A stretch of DNA of 64,000 bases from Devosia sp. A16 (GTDB lineage: Bacteria; Pseudomonadota; Alphaproteobacteria; Rhizobiales; Devosiaceae). The stretch is taken from contig NZ_CP012945.1 in assembly GCF_001402915.1 (NCBI RefSeq), positions 3,201,501-3,265,500 of the forward strand, read 5' to 3'. Positions within the stretch are counted from its first letter, which is position 1. Each line of letters starts with the position of its first letter. The notes beneath the pieces were generated by a model. It was not told the DNA's origin. It made no database searches and worked only from the letters and a program-made list of their open reading frames with translations. Position numbers and translations under genes: made by a program. Positions 44,995-53,561 of the stretch are shown one piece after another.

Positions 44995-45062
44995 CTCCGC
45001 ACTAGCCATAATCCCGTGACTCCCCTAACACTTCCGCCCGACTTACCGAGGAGGAACTGCGT

Positions 45063-46076
45063 ATGCCCAAGCTCAACCTGCTGTCCGGCTCCTATACCGG
45101 CCCGAACGGCGAAGGCCTGAAGCTGTTGAGCTTCGATCCGGCCACCGGCGCCATCGAGCTGGTCCGCAGCTATCCCGGCACCCCGGACGTTTCGTGGATC
45201 GCCTTCGCGCCGGCCACCCGCACCGTCTACGTCACCAACGAGATGGCCGAGCAGGCCGGAGCCTTCAGCCTCGCCACCGACAACAGCAGCGTCACCCCGC
45301 TCGGCTACCAGTCGACCGGTGCGAAATACCCCTGCTACCTCCGCATCAGCCCCAAAGGCACCAAGCTTGCCGTCGCCAACTACGGCGACGACTCGACGCC
45401 GGTGTTCTCGATCGATGCCGCGACCGGTGCGCTGAAAGCCGACCCGACCGTGCTGCGCAGCGCCCACGCCCACGACAAGGGGCACGCGCACTGGACCCAG
45501 TGGTCGCCCGAGGCCGACCGGCTCTACACCGTCGATCTCGGCCACGACGAGGTGCGCAGCGTCCGCTACGAGGCCGGCAATTTCGTGGGCGGTCCGGAGA
45601 CGGCGTTCTCCACCCCCAAGGGCGCCGGCCCGCGTCACCTGGCGTTCCACCCCAACGGCAAGTTTGCCTATCTGTTCACCGAATATGCCGAGACGGTCAC
45701 CGCTCTCGCCCGCGAGCCCGGCGGCAAGCTCACCGAACTCAATACGCTCTCGGCGCTTCCCGCCGACTTCAAGGGCGAGTCCACCGGCGCCCACATCCAG
45801 ATCAACGCCGCCGGCACGGTGCTCTATGTCAGCAACCGCGGCCACAACTCGATCACTGCCTTCGCGATTGCCGCCGACGGCCGCATCAGTCTGAAGCAGA
45901 ACATCGACTGCGGCGGCAACTGGCCGCGCTTCTTCCTGCTGCTCGACAAGCATCTGATCGTCGCCAACCAGGAAAGCGAAGATTTGGTGGTCTTCGACGT
46001 CGCCGCTGACGGCACGTTGAGCGCCACCGGTACGGTGTTCAAGCTGCAGAAACCGGTGGCGTTGCTGCAAATCTGA
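45063..46076 (+). CDS. pgl: Lactonase, seven-bladed beta-propeller (Pgl-like)
   Basis: This 337-residue cytosolic protein of the 7-bladed lactonase family (YbhE type) has LLSGSYTGPNGEGLKLLSFD, NYGDDSTPVFSID, GAGPRHLAFHPNGKFAYLFTE, STGAHIQINAAGTVLYVSNRGHNSI and GNWPRFF. It would open a sugar lactone such as 6-phosphogluconolactone or the product of the upstream dehydrogenase. It closes the sugar locus; its own AGGAGG precedes the ATG. Confidence 0.88.
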   Translation: MPKLNLLSGSYTGPNGEGLKLLSFDPATGAIELVRSYPGTPDVSWIAFAPATRTVYVTNEMAEQAGAFSLATDNSSVTPLGYQSTGAKYPCYLRISPKGTKLAVANYGDDSTPVFSIDAATGALKADPTVLRSAHAHDKGHAHWTQWSPEADRLYTVDLGHDEVRSVRYEAGNFVGGPETAFSTPKGAGPRHLAFHPNGKFAYLFTEYAETVTALAREPGGKLTELNTLSALPADFKGESTGAHIQINAAGTVLYVSNRGHNSITAFAIAADGRISLKQNIDCGGNWPRFFLLLDKHLIVANQESEDLVVFDVAADGTLSATGTVFKLQKPVALLQI

Positions 46077-46085
46077 CTGATAGAG

Positions 46086-46207
46086 ACGGCCCCCTCCCCT
46101 CCTCCCCCATAAAGGGGGAGGTGCCCCGCCGGTTCATTTGGCACGATCGAAGACAGAGCCTCCACTCTTCACCTCCCCCTTTATGGGGAGGCCGGGAGGG
46201 GGCGTCT
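46086..46207. repeat. 120-base palindromic repeat with conserved core, copy 1
   Basis: The ends ACGGCCCCCTCCC and GGGAGGGGGCGT enclose two smaller hairpins (CCTCCCCCATAAAGGGGGAGG and CCTCCCCCTTTATGGGGAGG). The non-palindromic core TTGGCACGATCGAAGACAGA and CTCTTCACC is shared with the copies at 47561 and 52192, and its right part with 61769. It lies between two convergent genes, so it could act as a two-way terminator. Confidence 0.8.
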
Positions 46208-46220
46208 GCTTCAGTCAGCG

Positions 46221-47426
46221 CTACCGCACCTTGTGCTGCATCTCGGGCAGGAACACCGTCAGCAGCCCGGCCAGCGGCATGAACGAGCAGAGCCAGAACA
46301 CGTACTGGATGCCGGTGACGTCGGCGAGGGCGCCGAGCGCTGCAGCGGCGATACCGCCGGCGCCAAAGGCGAAGCCGAAGAAGATGCCGGCGATCATCCC
46401 GACCCGGCCCGGCAGCAGTTCCTGCGCGAACACCACGATGGCCGAGAACGCCGACGAGAAGATCAGCCCGATCAGCACGGTGAGGATCACCGTCCAGGTG
46501 AGATCGGCATAGGGCAGCGCCAGGGTGAACGGCAGCACCCCGAGGATCGAGAACCAGATCACGAACTTGGCGCCGAATCGGTCGCCGATCGGCCCGCCGA
46601 GGAACACCCCGACCGCCGAGGCGCCGAGATAGACAAACAGCAGGAGCTGCGCGTCCTGCACCCCGACCTGGAACTTGTCGATCAGGAAGAAGGTGTAGTA
46701 GCTCGAAAGCCCGGCCATATAGGCGTTCTTGGTCAGCGTCAGCACCGTCAGCACGGTGAGGGCGATAGCGGTCGTGCGCTTGTCGAACAGCAGCGCCGTG
46801 CTCGCCGGCGCCTTGCCGGCATTGGCCTTGCGGTGCGCCGCGTACCACATGCCCACCCGTGTCAGGATGAAGATGCCGACCAGCGAGCCTGCCGCGAACC
46901 AGGCGACGCTCGATTGCCCGCGCGGCAAGACGATGAAGGCGGCCAGCAACGGCCCGATGGCCGAGCCGACATTGCCGCCCACCTGGAACAGCGACTGGGC
47001 GAGGCCGTGCCGGCCCCCGGAGGCCAGCCGCGCCACGCGCGAGCTCTCGGGGTGGAAGATCGCCGAGCCCAGTCCCACGAAAGCCGAACCGACTAGCAGC
47101 AGCCAATAGCTCTGCGCAAAACCGAGGATCAGCAGCCCCACGAGGCTCGACGCCATGCCCACCGGCAGCGAGAAGGGCAGGGGGCGTTTGTCTGTATACA
47201 TGCCGATCGCCGGCTGCAGCAGCGACGCCGTGCACTGGAAGGTCAGCGTCAGGAGCCCGATCTGCACGTAATCGAGACCATAGCTCTGCTTGAGGATCGG
47301 ATAGATCGCCGACAGCAGCGATTGCATGGTGTCGTTGATCAGGTGGCAGACCGACACCATGATGATGATCGAGAGCGTGGTCTTGCTGGCGACGGAAGTC
47401 GCCGATGCCGAAGCTGTGGCCGTCAA
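46221..47426 (-). CDS. MFS exporter, fosmidomycin-resistance (Fsr) type
   Basis: This 401-residue 12-helix major facilitator transporter has the Fsr pattern (HLINDTMQSLLSAIYPILKQSYGLDYVQIGLLTLTFQ..., GMYTDKRPLPFSLPVGM, GLGSAIFHPESSRVARLASGGRHGLAQSLFQVGGNVG). It exports small polar compounds. The frame starts at TTG 47426; no ATG occurs before the first helix. A mainly hydrophobic chain with no extra domain follows. Confidence 0.88.
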   Translation of the reverse strand: MTATASASATSVASKTTLSIIIMVSVCHLINDTMQSLLSAIYPILKQSYGLDYVQIGLLTLTFQCTASLLQPAIGMYTDKRPLPFSLPVGMASSLVGLLILGFAQSYWLLLVGSAFVGLGSAIFHPESSRVARLASGGRHGLAQSLFQVGGNVGSAIGPLLAAFIVLPRGQSSVAWFAAGSLVGIFILTRVGMWYAAHRKANAGKAPASTALLFDKRTTAIALTVLTVLTLTKNAYMAGLSSYYTFFLIDKFQVGVQDAQLLLFVYLGASAVGVFLGGPIGDRFGAKFVIWFSILGVLPFTLALPYADLTWTVILTVLIGLIFSSAFSAIVVFAQELLPGRVGMIAGIFFGFAFGAGGIAAAALGALADVTGIQYVFWLCSFMPLAGLLTVFLPEMQHKVR

Positions 47427-47560
47427 TTTGGGAATCCGAAATGCAGGATGGTCGGCGGGTGCCGATCAGAAACGAATACTTGGCTCTAACATGTCAGCCG
47501 AACCGAGTCGTTAGCACCCAAGCGATTTTCCGTTCGGTCGAGAGGCAAAACACGGCACCG

Positions 47561-47685
47561 GACGGCCCCCTCCCATCCTCCCCCATGAAGGGGGAGGTGC
47601 CCTGTCTGTGTGCTTGGCACGATCGGAGACAGAGCCTCGACTCTTCACCTCCCCCTTGTGGGGGAGGCCGGGAGGGGGCCGTCTC
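47561..47685. repeat. 120-base palindromic repeat with conserved core, copy 2
   Basis: The structure is the same as at 46086-46207: GACGGCCCCCTCCC and GGGAGGGGGCCGTC ends, internal hairpins, and the core TTGGCACGATCGGAGACAGA. It lies just after the epimerase stop and before the Fsr-type gene, so both surrounding genes point left. Confidence 0.8.
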
Positions 47686-47687
47686 AA

Positions 47688-48689
47688 TCAGTCAGGTACT
47701 TTCCGCCACCCCCTGAACCAGTCGCAGAACGCACGCACCCCGTCCTCAACCTCTGTCGTCGGCACCTCGCCCACCAGCGCCCGCAGCAGCGTCACGTCCG
47801 CCGCCGTTTCGGTCACGTCCCCCGGTTGCATCGGCAGCAGCTCCTTCTTCGCCGTCCGTCCCATCGCTGCCTCGATCGCGGTGACGAAGCGCAGCAGTTC
47901 CACCGGGCGCCCGCCGGCGATGTTCACTACCCGCCACGGCGCCACCGGCGACAGCGAGTCGGTGGCCGACACTGGTGCGCCCCTCACCGGCGCCACCCCG
48001 ATCAGCCGGTCGATCGCCGCCACCACATCGTCGACATAGGTGAAATCCCGCCGCATGCGGCCCTCGCCATAGATGCTGATCGGCCTGTCTCCGGCGATCG
48101 CCTCGGCGAACTTGAACAACGCCATATCCGGACGGCCCCATGGACCGTAGACGGTGAAAAACCTGAGGCAGGTGGTCGGCACCCCGAACAGGTGGGCGTA
48201 GGAGTGACTCATCGCCTCGGTCGCCTTCTTGGTCGCTGCGTAGAGCGACACCGGCCGGTCGGTCAGGTCGAGCTCCGCCGACGGCTTGCCGGCCATGCCA
48301 TAGACCGAGCTCGACGAGGCGATCAGCAGGTGTTTCGGCGCCGTCCGTCGCGCCGCCTCGAGAACGGCGAGCGTTCCGGTCACGTTGCTGTCGGTGTAGC
48401 TGAAGGGCGCCTCGAGGCTGTAGCGCACCCCCGCCTGGGCGGCGAGGTGCACCACCACTTCCGGCGCCTCGGCAAACGCCGTGTCGATTGCCGCGGGGTC
48501 CTCGAGCTGCCCGACGATCGGGCGGAACCGGTCATGCTCCGCCAGCATGGCATGGCGCTGCTGCTTCAGCCGCACGTCGTAATAGGGCGTCAGTGCATCG
48601 AACCCGGTCACCCGATGACCTGCCGCCAGCAGCCGCTTGCTGAGGTGATAGCCGATGAAGCCGGCGCTGCCAGTGATCAGGATATGCAC
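47688..48689 (-). CDS. NAD-dependent nucleotide-sugar epimerase (UDP-glucuronate 4-epimerase-like)
   Basis: This 333-residue extended SDR has the glycine motif [18 protein letters not shown] and the catalytic YAATKKATE (YxxxK). The contexts [19 protein letters not shown] and [22 protein letters not shown] are typical of UDP-glucuronate 4-epimerases. It would feed UDP-galacturonate into surface polysaccharide. Start is GTG 48689 with AGGGCGAC in front. Confidence 0.88.
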   Translation of the reverse strand: MHILITGSAGFIGYHLSKRLLAAGHRVTGFDALTPYYDVRLKQQRHAMLAEHDRFRPIVGQLEDPAAIDTAFAEAPEVVVHLAAQAGVRYSLEAPFSYTDSNVTGTLAVLEAARRTAPKHLLIASSSSVYGMAGKPSAELDLTDRPVSLYAATKKATEAMSHSYAHLFGVPTTCLRFFTVYGPWGRPDMALFKFAEAIAGDRPISIYGEGRMRRDFTYVDDVVAAIDRLIGVAPVRGAPVSATDSLSPVAPWRVVNIAGGRPVELLRFVTAIEAAMGRTAKKELLPMQPGDVTETAADVTLLRALVGEVPTTEVEDGVRAFCDWFRGWRKVPD

Positions 48690-48832
48690 GTCGCCCTCGG
48701 GAGAATCGTCGGCCGCGCAAGAGCTTGTCGCTGCGCCGCTGTCGAACTTAGCCGTCCCCGCTCGACAACGCCATGATCTCCCGGGCTTGACCGGAGCGGC
48801 TCCTTGAAGATTCCGCTTGCGTGCCTGATCTG

Positions 48833-48854
48833 GTGTGCTACATAACTAGCACAC
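48833..48854. promoter_or_regulatory. Operator palindrome GTGTGCTA-N6-TAGCACAC
   Basis: This is a perfect 8+6+8 inverted repeat ending 16 bases before the start of the GntR gene. Position and symmetry fit a dimer operator for the YtrA-type regulator encoded just downstream, giving autoregulation of the regulator-ABC operon. Confidence 0.65.
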
Positions 48855-48870
48855 TACCAAGGCATCACGC

Positions 48871-49230
48871 ATGAGCCAGTTCAACGACAGCCAGCCGATC
48901 TTCGTGCAGATCGGCGAAAGGATTGCCGACATGATCCTGAGCAAGACCACCAAGGAGGGTGAGGCGCTCCCCTCGGTGCGCCAGATCTCCGCCGACCTGT
49001 CGGTCAACCCGTTGACCGTCACCCGCGCCTACCAGTCGCTCGTCGATATCGGTGTCGTCGAGTCGCGCCGCGGCATGGGCATGTTCGTGGCCGAAGGCGG
49101 TCACCAACGACTGCTCGCCCATGAGCGCCAGAAATTCCTGACCGAGGAGTGGCCGCGCGTCATGGCGCGCCTCGCCGCCCTCGACCTCGATCCCACTGAA
49201 TTGTTGAAGCAAGGCGGTAAAGATGAATGA
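48871..49230 (+). CDS. GntR-family regulator, YtrA subfamily
   Basis: This 119-residue protein has an N-terminal GntR winged helix (QPIFVQIGERIADMILSKTTKEGEALPSVRQISADLSVNPLTVTRAYQSLVDIGVVESRRGMGMFV) and only a short C-terminal dimerisation tail. That is the YtrA type, which controls linked ABC transporters. Its stop overlaps the start of the ATPase gene by 8 bases. Confidence 0.92.
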   Translation: MSQFNDSQPIFVQIGERIADMILSKTTKEGEALPSVRQISADLSVNPLTVTRAYQSLVDIGVVESRRGMGMFVAEGGHQRLLAHERQKFLTEEWPRVMARLAALDLDPTELLKQGGKDE

Positions 49231-50107
49231 TCTGGCTCAAACCACAGCTGCTCCGATCGTCTCGGCGCGTGGCCTCAGGAAGCATTTCGGCCGCACAGAG
49301 ATCCTCCACGGGCTCGATTTCGACATCCCCGCCGGCCGCATCTACGGCCTCGTCGGCCACAATGGTGCCGGCAAGACCACCACGCTGAACGCGCTGCTCG
49401 GCTTGACCTCCTATGAAGGTACGGTGCGCGTGCTCGGCGAGGATCCGTACCAGAAGCGCGCGTCGCTGATGAAGAATGTCGCCTTCATCTCCGATGTCGC
49501 GAGCCTGCCGCGGTTCCTGAGGGTGCGCGAGCTGTTCGCGCTGCTCACCAACATCCATCCCAACTTCGATCAGCAGAAGGCCCGCGGCTTCCTCGAAGGC
49601 ACCGACGTCAAGATGGACGCCCGGATCAAGAACCTCAGTAAGGGCATGATCGCCCAGCTTCACCTCGCGGTGGTGATGGCGATCGACGCCAAGCTGCTGG
49701 TGCTGGACGAGCCGACGCTCGGCCTCGACATCACCTACCGCAAGCGCTTCTACCGGCGCCTGCTCGAGGACTACATGACCGAGGAGCGCACGCTGCTGAT
49801 CACCACCCACCAGGTGGATGAGATCGAGTTCATGCTCTCCGACATCATGTTCATCCGTGACGGCGAGCTCATCCTCCACATGCAGATGGAAACGGTCAGT
49901 TCCAAGTTCAGCCAGGTGCTGGTCCGCCCCGAGCAGGTCGCCGCGGCTTCGGCCCTCGGCCCGATCTACAGCGAAACCCGCTTCGGCCAGACCGCCATGG
50001 TGTTCGACGGCGTCGATCGCGAGCAGCTCGCCCAGTTCGGCGAGGTCACCACTCCCACACTGAGCGACCTGTTCGTCGCCCTCATGCAGCGCGGTCCCGC
50101 CAAATGA
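49223..50107 (+). CDS. ABC transporter ATPase (YtrB-like)
   Basis: This 294-residue ATPase has Walker A GHNGAGKTTT, a weak signature NLSKGMIAQLHLA, Walker B LLVLDEPTLGLD, and the switch His in LITTHQVDEIE. The family works with ABC-2 membrane proteins in export or envelope stress response. It is coupled to the regulator upstream and overlaps the permease gene by 4 bases. Confidence 0.92.
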   Translation: MNDLAQTTAAPIVSARGLRKHFGRTEILHGLDFDIPAGRIYGLVGHNGAGKTTTLNALLGLTSYEGTVRVLGEDPYQKRASLMKNVAFISDVASLPRFLRVRELFALLTNIHPNFDQQKARGFLEGTDVKMDARIKNLSKGMIAQLHLAVVMAIDAKLLVLDEPTLGLDITYRKRFYRRLLEDYMTEERTLLITTHQVDEIEFMLSDIMFIRDGELILHMQMETVSSKFSQVLVRPEQVAAASALGPIYSETRFGQTAMVFDGVDREQLAQFGEVTTPTLSDLFVALMQRGPAK

Positions 50108-50988
50108 AGTCTCTCGTTGCCCTTATCAAGCGCGAGTATCTCGAACATCGCGGGGCGTTCCTCTACGCTCCCGGCGTGATCCTCGGCCTCATGACGCTGG
50201 TGCTGGTGTTCGGCATCGCCTCGAACCGCTTCCAGATGCATCACGAGATCGGCGTTCCCTCGGCGCTCAAGTTCTTCGAATTCGGCTTCCTCGCGGTGGC
50301 CGCGCTCTGGAGCATGTACCTGCTGGCGGCGCTGTTCTTCTACTACGCCAACGCCTTCAGCGCCGATCGGCGGAACAATGCCATGCTGTTCTGGAAGTCG
50401 ATGCCGGTGACCGATTTCAAGATGCTGGCGTCGAAATCCCTGGCCGGCATGACCATCTTCCCGGCGCTGATCTTTGCTGCCTATCTGATCACCGGCGTCT
50501 TGATTTACATCGTCACCATGATCACGGCGATGATGTTGCCGCGTCTCGGCGTTCCGGGCATCGTGGAGTTTCTCTCCTCCGGCTTCCAGATTGCCCTCTT
50601 CGCGCTCGTCTGCCTGGCAGTGGCGCTGCTTTGGTACGCCCCGTTCTTCGCCTGGGTCGGCGCGCTCTCCACTGTGTTCCGCCGCTGGTCGATCCCGCTT
50701 GCCTTCCTCATCCCGGGGGTGATCGGACTGGCCGAGAACCTCATCCTCGAGGACCGCGGCCCGCGCGCGGGTTACTTCCTCCACTACCTGGGCGAGCGGT
50801 TGAAAATCGGCGCCGACAACCTGCACCTCGAGCGCGAGATTTTCGCCGATGCCCCGTTCAACGCCGCGGCCATGATCCCGCAATTCCTCGGCACCATCGA
50901 CTGGGCCCAGCTGGTCGGCGGACTGATCGTCGCGGCGCTGCTCGTCTACGCCGCCAGCGAGTACCGCCGCCGCACCGTCGCCACCTGA
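50104..50988 (+). CDS. ABC-2 type membrane protein
   Basis: This 294-residue membrane protein has about six helices and begins KSLVALIKREYLEHRGAFLYAPGVILGLMTLVLVF, typical of ABC-2 permeases. The ADRRNNAMLFWKSMPVTDFKMLASK segment is the usual coupling region. Together with the ATPase it forms an exporter of unknown substrate under control of the GntR regulator. Confidence 0.88.
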   Translation: MKSLVALIKREYLEHRGAFLYAPGVILGLMTLVLVFGIASNRFQMHHEIGVPSALKFFEFGFLAVAALWSMYLLAALFFYYANAFSADRRNNAMLFWKSMPVTDFKMLASKSLAGMTIFPALIFAAYLITGVLIYIVTMITAMMLPRLGVPGIVEFLSSGFQIALFALVCLAVALLWYAPFFAWVGALSTVFRRWSIPLAFLIPGVIGLAENLILEDRGPRAGYFLHYLGERLKIGADNLHLEREIFADAPFNAAAMIPQFLGTIDWAQLVGGLIVAALLVYAASEYRRRTVAT

Positions 50989-51017
50989 CCTCGGCGCCGT
51001 CGGCAGCGTTGCGGCCA

Positions 51018-51062
51018 CCACTCCCGCCCCACCATCCATCCCCAAACGGGGATGGGGGTGGT
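51018..51062. repeat. Short GC-rich inverted repeat
   Basis: ACCACTCCCGCCCCACCATCC and GGATGGGGGTGGTGGT pair imperfectly around CCCCAAACGGGG. It is the only clear structure in the 279 bases between the ABC-2 gene and the VOC gene; it may end the exporter operon. Confidence 0.5.
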
Positions 51063-51267
51063 GGTCGTTGTTTTGGAGCGCTGGCCGAGCAGTCAGGCCT
51101 TCTCCCACAAGGGGAAAAGGCAATCGCCTCGAAACTGGTGGCAATCGGCCTCGACATTTGCGCATTCACGCATATTCGTATCGACTGTCCGCCCCCGCAG
51201 CGACATTGGCTTGCTCGGCGGCCTCCGCCATATCAGGGTCAACCTAACCCCCGTTGCGAGGCCCATC

Positions 51268-52185
51268 ATGATCACCGTCGAATCCCAGGCCGCGGTCCGC
51301 TCCGCTCCGACCCTGCCGCTCACCACCCATCTGGGCGCGGTCCGCATCGGCGTCAGCGACCGCGACAAGGCGCTGGCCGTCTGGCGCGATGTCGTCGGCC
51401 TCGAACTGATCTCCGAGGACGCCGAAGCGCTGCACGTGGGCGCCGGCGGGCGCGAGCTGATCACCCTCGAGCTCGGCGCCACCGGGCCGTTCCCCGATCG
51501 CTCGCTCGGCCTCTATCATGTCGCGGTGCACGTCCCGAGCCGCAAGGCGCTTGCCGAAATGGTAGTGCGCGCCCTGATGCGCCGCGTCCGCATTTCGCCC
51601 ACCGATCACCTGGTCTCGGAGGCTATCTATCTCTGGGACTACGACAATAACGGCATCGAGATTACCTTCGAGACGCCCTGGCGCGGCACCATCGGCGATG
51701 GGGAGGACGGTTTCTACGTCAAGACCGTCGACGGCTCGCCGCATTCCGGTCGTGAGGCCATCGATGTGGACGACCTGCTCGCCGAACTCGATGACGTCAA
51801 CGCCGTTCCGGCTGCTATGCCGGAGGGCACCCGCATCGGCCACATCCACCTGCATGTGAACGATCTCGAGCAGGCGATGCGCTACTATCGCGACGGCCTC
51901 GGCTTCGGCGGCCTGTTCATCATGCGCCGCTTCGGCATGGGCGACCTCGGCCTTGACTACCCGCCGCACACCATCGCCTTCAACATCTGGTCCGGCCCCA
52001 ATGCCGTCCAGGCGCCCAAGGGGGTAGCAGGCCTCCGCTGGTTCCACGTCGCGGTGCCGGACCAGGCGACGCTGGAGGCGGTGAAGGCGCGGCTTGCGGC
52101 AATCGGCGCTGGATACTCGGACACCAACGAGGGGATCGAGACGCGGGATCCGGCCGGTAATCTGGTGAAGGTTGTCATCGACTAG
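51268..52185 (+). CDS. VOC-family ring-cleavage dioxygenase-like protein (CatE type)
   Basis: This 305-residue protein has two tandem vicinal-oxygen-chelate domains (about 20-130 and 165-300). Metal-ligand candidates are LGAVRIGVSDRDKALAVW, LYHVAVHVPSR, GHIHLHVNDLEQAMRYYRDGLGF and GLRWFHVAVPD. Such proteins are annotated as catechol 2,3-dioxygenases; the true substrate is unknown. ATG 51268 is chosen because the upstream open frame is non-coding. Confidence 0.82.
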   Translation: MITVESQAAVRSAPTLPLTTHLGAVRIGVSDRDKALAVWRDVVGLELISEDAEALHVGAGGRELITLELGATGPFPDRSLGLYHVAVHVPSRKALAEMVVRALMRRVRISPTDHLVSEAIYLWDYDNNGIEITFETPWRGTIGDGEDGFYVKTVDGSPHSGREAIDVDDLLAELDDVNAVPAAMPEGTRIGHIHLHVNDLEQAMRYYRDGLGFGGLFIMRRFGMGDLGLDYPPHTIAFNIWSGPNAVQAPKGVAGLRWFHVAVPDQATLEAVKARLAAIGAGYSDTNEGIETRDPAGNLVKVVID

Positions 52186-52191
52186 CTGCCG

Positions 52192-52320
52192 GCAGACGGC
52201 CCCCTCCCATCCTCCCCCATAAAGGGGGAGGTGCCGCATCGAGTGTTTGGCACGATCGAAGACCGAGCCTCGACTCTTCACCTCCCCCTTTATGGGGGAG
52301 GCCGGGAGGGGGCCGTCTGC
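52192..52320. repeat. 120-base palindromic repeat with conserved core, copy 3
   Basis: The ends GCAGACGGCCCCCTCCC and GGGAGGGGGCCGTCTGC match over 17 bases, enclosing the hairpins and the core TTTGGCACGATCGAAGACCG. It lies between convergent genes (the VOC gene and threonine aldolase). Confidence 0.82.
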
Positions 52321-52336
52321 TTCGGCTCATGCACCG

Positions 52337-53362
52337 CTAAAGCAACCCCAAGAACCCGTCCACGTCCGCCTCGGTCGTCGCCCAGCTGGTCACCAGCCGC
52401 ACCAGGGTCTCGTCTGCCGCCAGTCCTTCACTGGGCCACTCATGCGCTGCGCCGCCGGCGGCCCGCACCCGGGCCAGGGCCGCCTTTGAAATCACCGCGA
52501 ACACCTCATTGGCCGAGTTCTCCCAGCCGAGCCGCGCCATGCCGCTCGCCCGGATACCGGCGCGCAGCCGGTCCGACATGGCGTTGGCGTGCCCGGCCCG
52601 CCGGAGCCAGTTGCCATCCTCGAGATAGCCTTCGAACTGCGCCGCTACGAACCGCGCCTTCGAGAACGTATGCCCGGCCCGCTGCCGCCGCGGCTCGAAA
52701 TCTCCCAGCAGTCCGGGCGTGAACACCACGATCGCCTCGGCGGCCCAGCAGCCGTTCTTGGTGGCTCCGAAAGACAGCAGATCCACTCCGGCCTTCCAGG
52801 TCAGCTCAGCCGGTGTCACGTCGAGCGCCGCCACCGCATTGCCGAACCGCGCCCCATCCATGTGCACTTTGAGGCCGCCATCTCGTGCGATCGTCGCCAG
52901 CTCGGCCACCTGCGCGACCGGGTAAACCGTGCCCCACTCCGTGGCATTGGTGAGGCTCAGCGCCACCGGCACGCTCCGCCCGCCCGGCGCGTGCTTGCCG
53001 AGCGCCGTCGCCAATGCCCGGGGATCGATCAGTCCGAGCGGACTCGCGACCGGCAGCAATTTCATGCCGCCCGACTGGAACTCGGTGGCGCCGCTCTCAT
53101 CGGTGTGGACATGCGCGTCTTCGCCGCAGAACACCACGCCGCCCGGACGGCTCAGCGCAGCCAGCCCCAGCGAGTTCGACGCGGTGCCGGTTGCGGTGAA
53201 CCAGACTTCGACCTCGCGCTCGAACAGCTCCGAGAACTGCTCTTTGACGCTGAGGCTCAGCGGGTCGCCGCCATAAGCCGGTGAATACCCCTCATTGTGC
53301 CGCGCCAGCGCCGCCATCACCTCAGGCGTCGCCCCGGCCCAGTTATCGCTCGCAAAATTCAC
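52337..53362 (-). CDS. ltaE: Low-specificity L-threonine aldolase-type PLP enzyme
   Basis: This 341-residue fold-type I PLP enzyme has FASDNWAGATPEVMAAL, GGDPLSLSVKEQF and TATGTASNSLGLAAL. The MDGARFGNAVAAL block holds the Asp that contacts PLP, and the Schiff-base Lys lies in LSFGATKNG. The family splits threonine or allo-threonine to glycine and acetaldehyde; related beta-hydroxy amino acids are also possible. Confidence 0.88.
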   Translation of the reverse strand: MNFASDNWAGATPEVMAALARHNEGYSPAYGGDPLSLSVKEQFSELFEREVEVWFTATGTASNSLGLAALSRPGGVVFCGEDAHVHTDESGATEFQSGGMKLLPVASPLGLIDPRALATALGKHAPGGRSVPVALSLTNATEWGTVYPVAQVAELATIARDGGLKVHMDGARFGNAVAALDVTPAELTWKAGVDLLSFGATKNGCWAAEAIVVFTPGLLGDFEPRRQRAGHTFSKARFVAAQFEGYLEDGNWLRRAGHANAMSDRLRAGIRASGMARLGWENSANEVFAVISKAALARVRAAGGAAHEWPSEGLAADETLVRLVTSWATTEADVDGFLGLL

Positions 53363-53561
53363 GCTGAAATACCCCGATGCAGTGTGGCCACGCTCCTACC
53401 ACACCGGCCTCTCGGTCGGCCATCGCCCCCCTTCGCGGGGGAGAAAGCGATTTCTTGGGCTTGGCCCTTCGCCAAGTCCTTAGAAATCACAAGAGGGGGG
53501 ACGTTTTGCGCACTGGAGTCTGGGCCAGGCCCCGCTAAGATCGCCCCCAAGAGGAGACCCC

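Noticed and set aside
46086-52320. Recurring short peptide ARSKTEPRLFTSPFMGEAGRG in several gaps
   Set aside because: It is the chance translation of the 120-base palindromic repeat; the frames stop at repeat edges and have no consistent start site.
53459-53490. Hairpin CTTGGC-N5-GCCAAG upstream of the zinc dehydrogenase gene as a terminator or riboswitch
   Set aside because: The stem is short, has no T-run and no conserved surroundings; it remains an ordinary intergenic hairpin.
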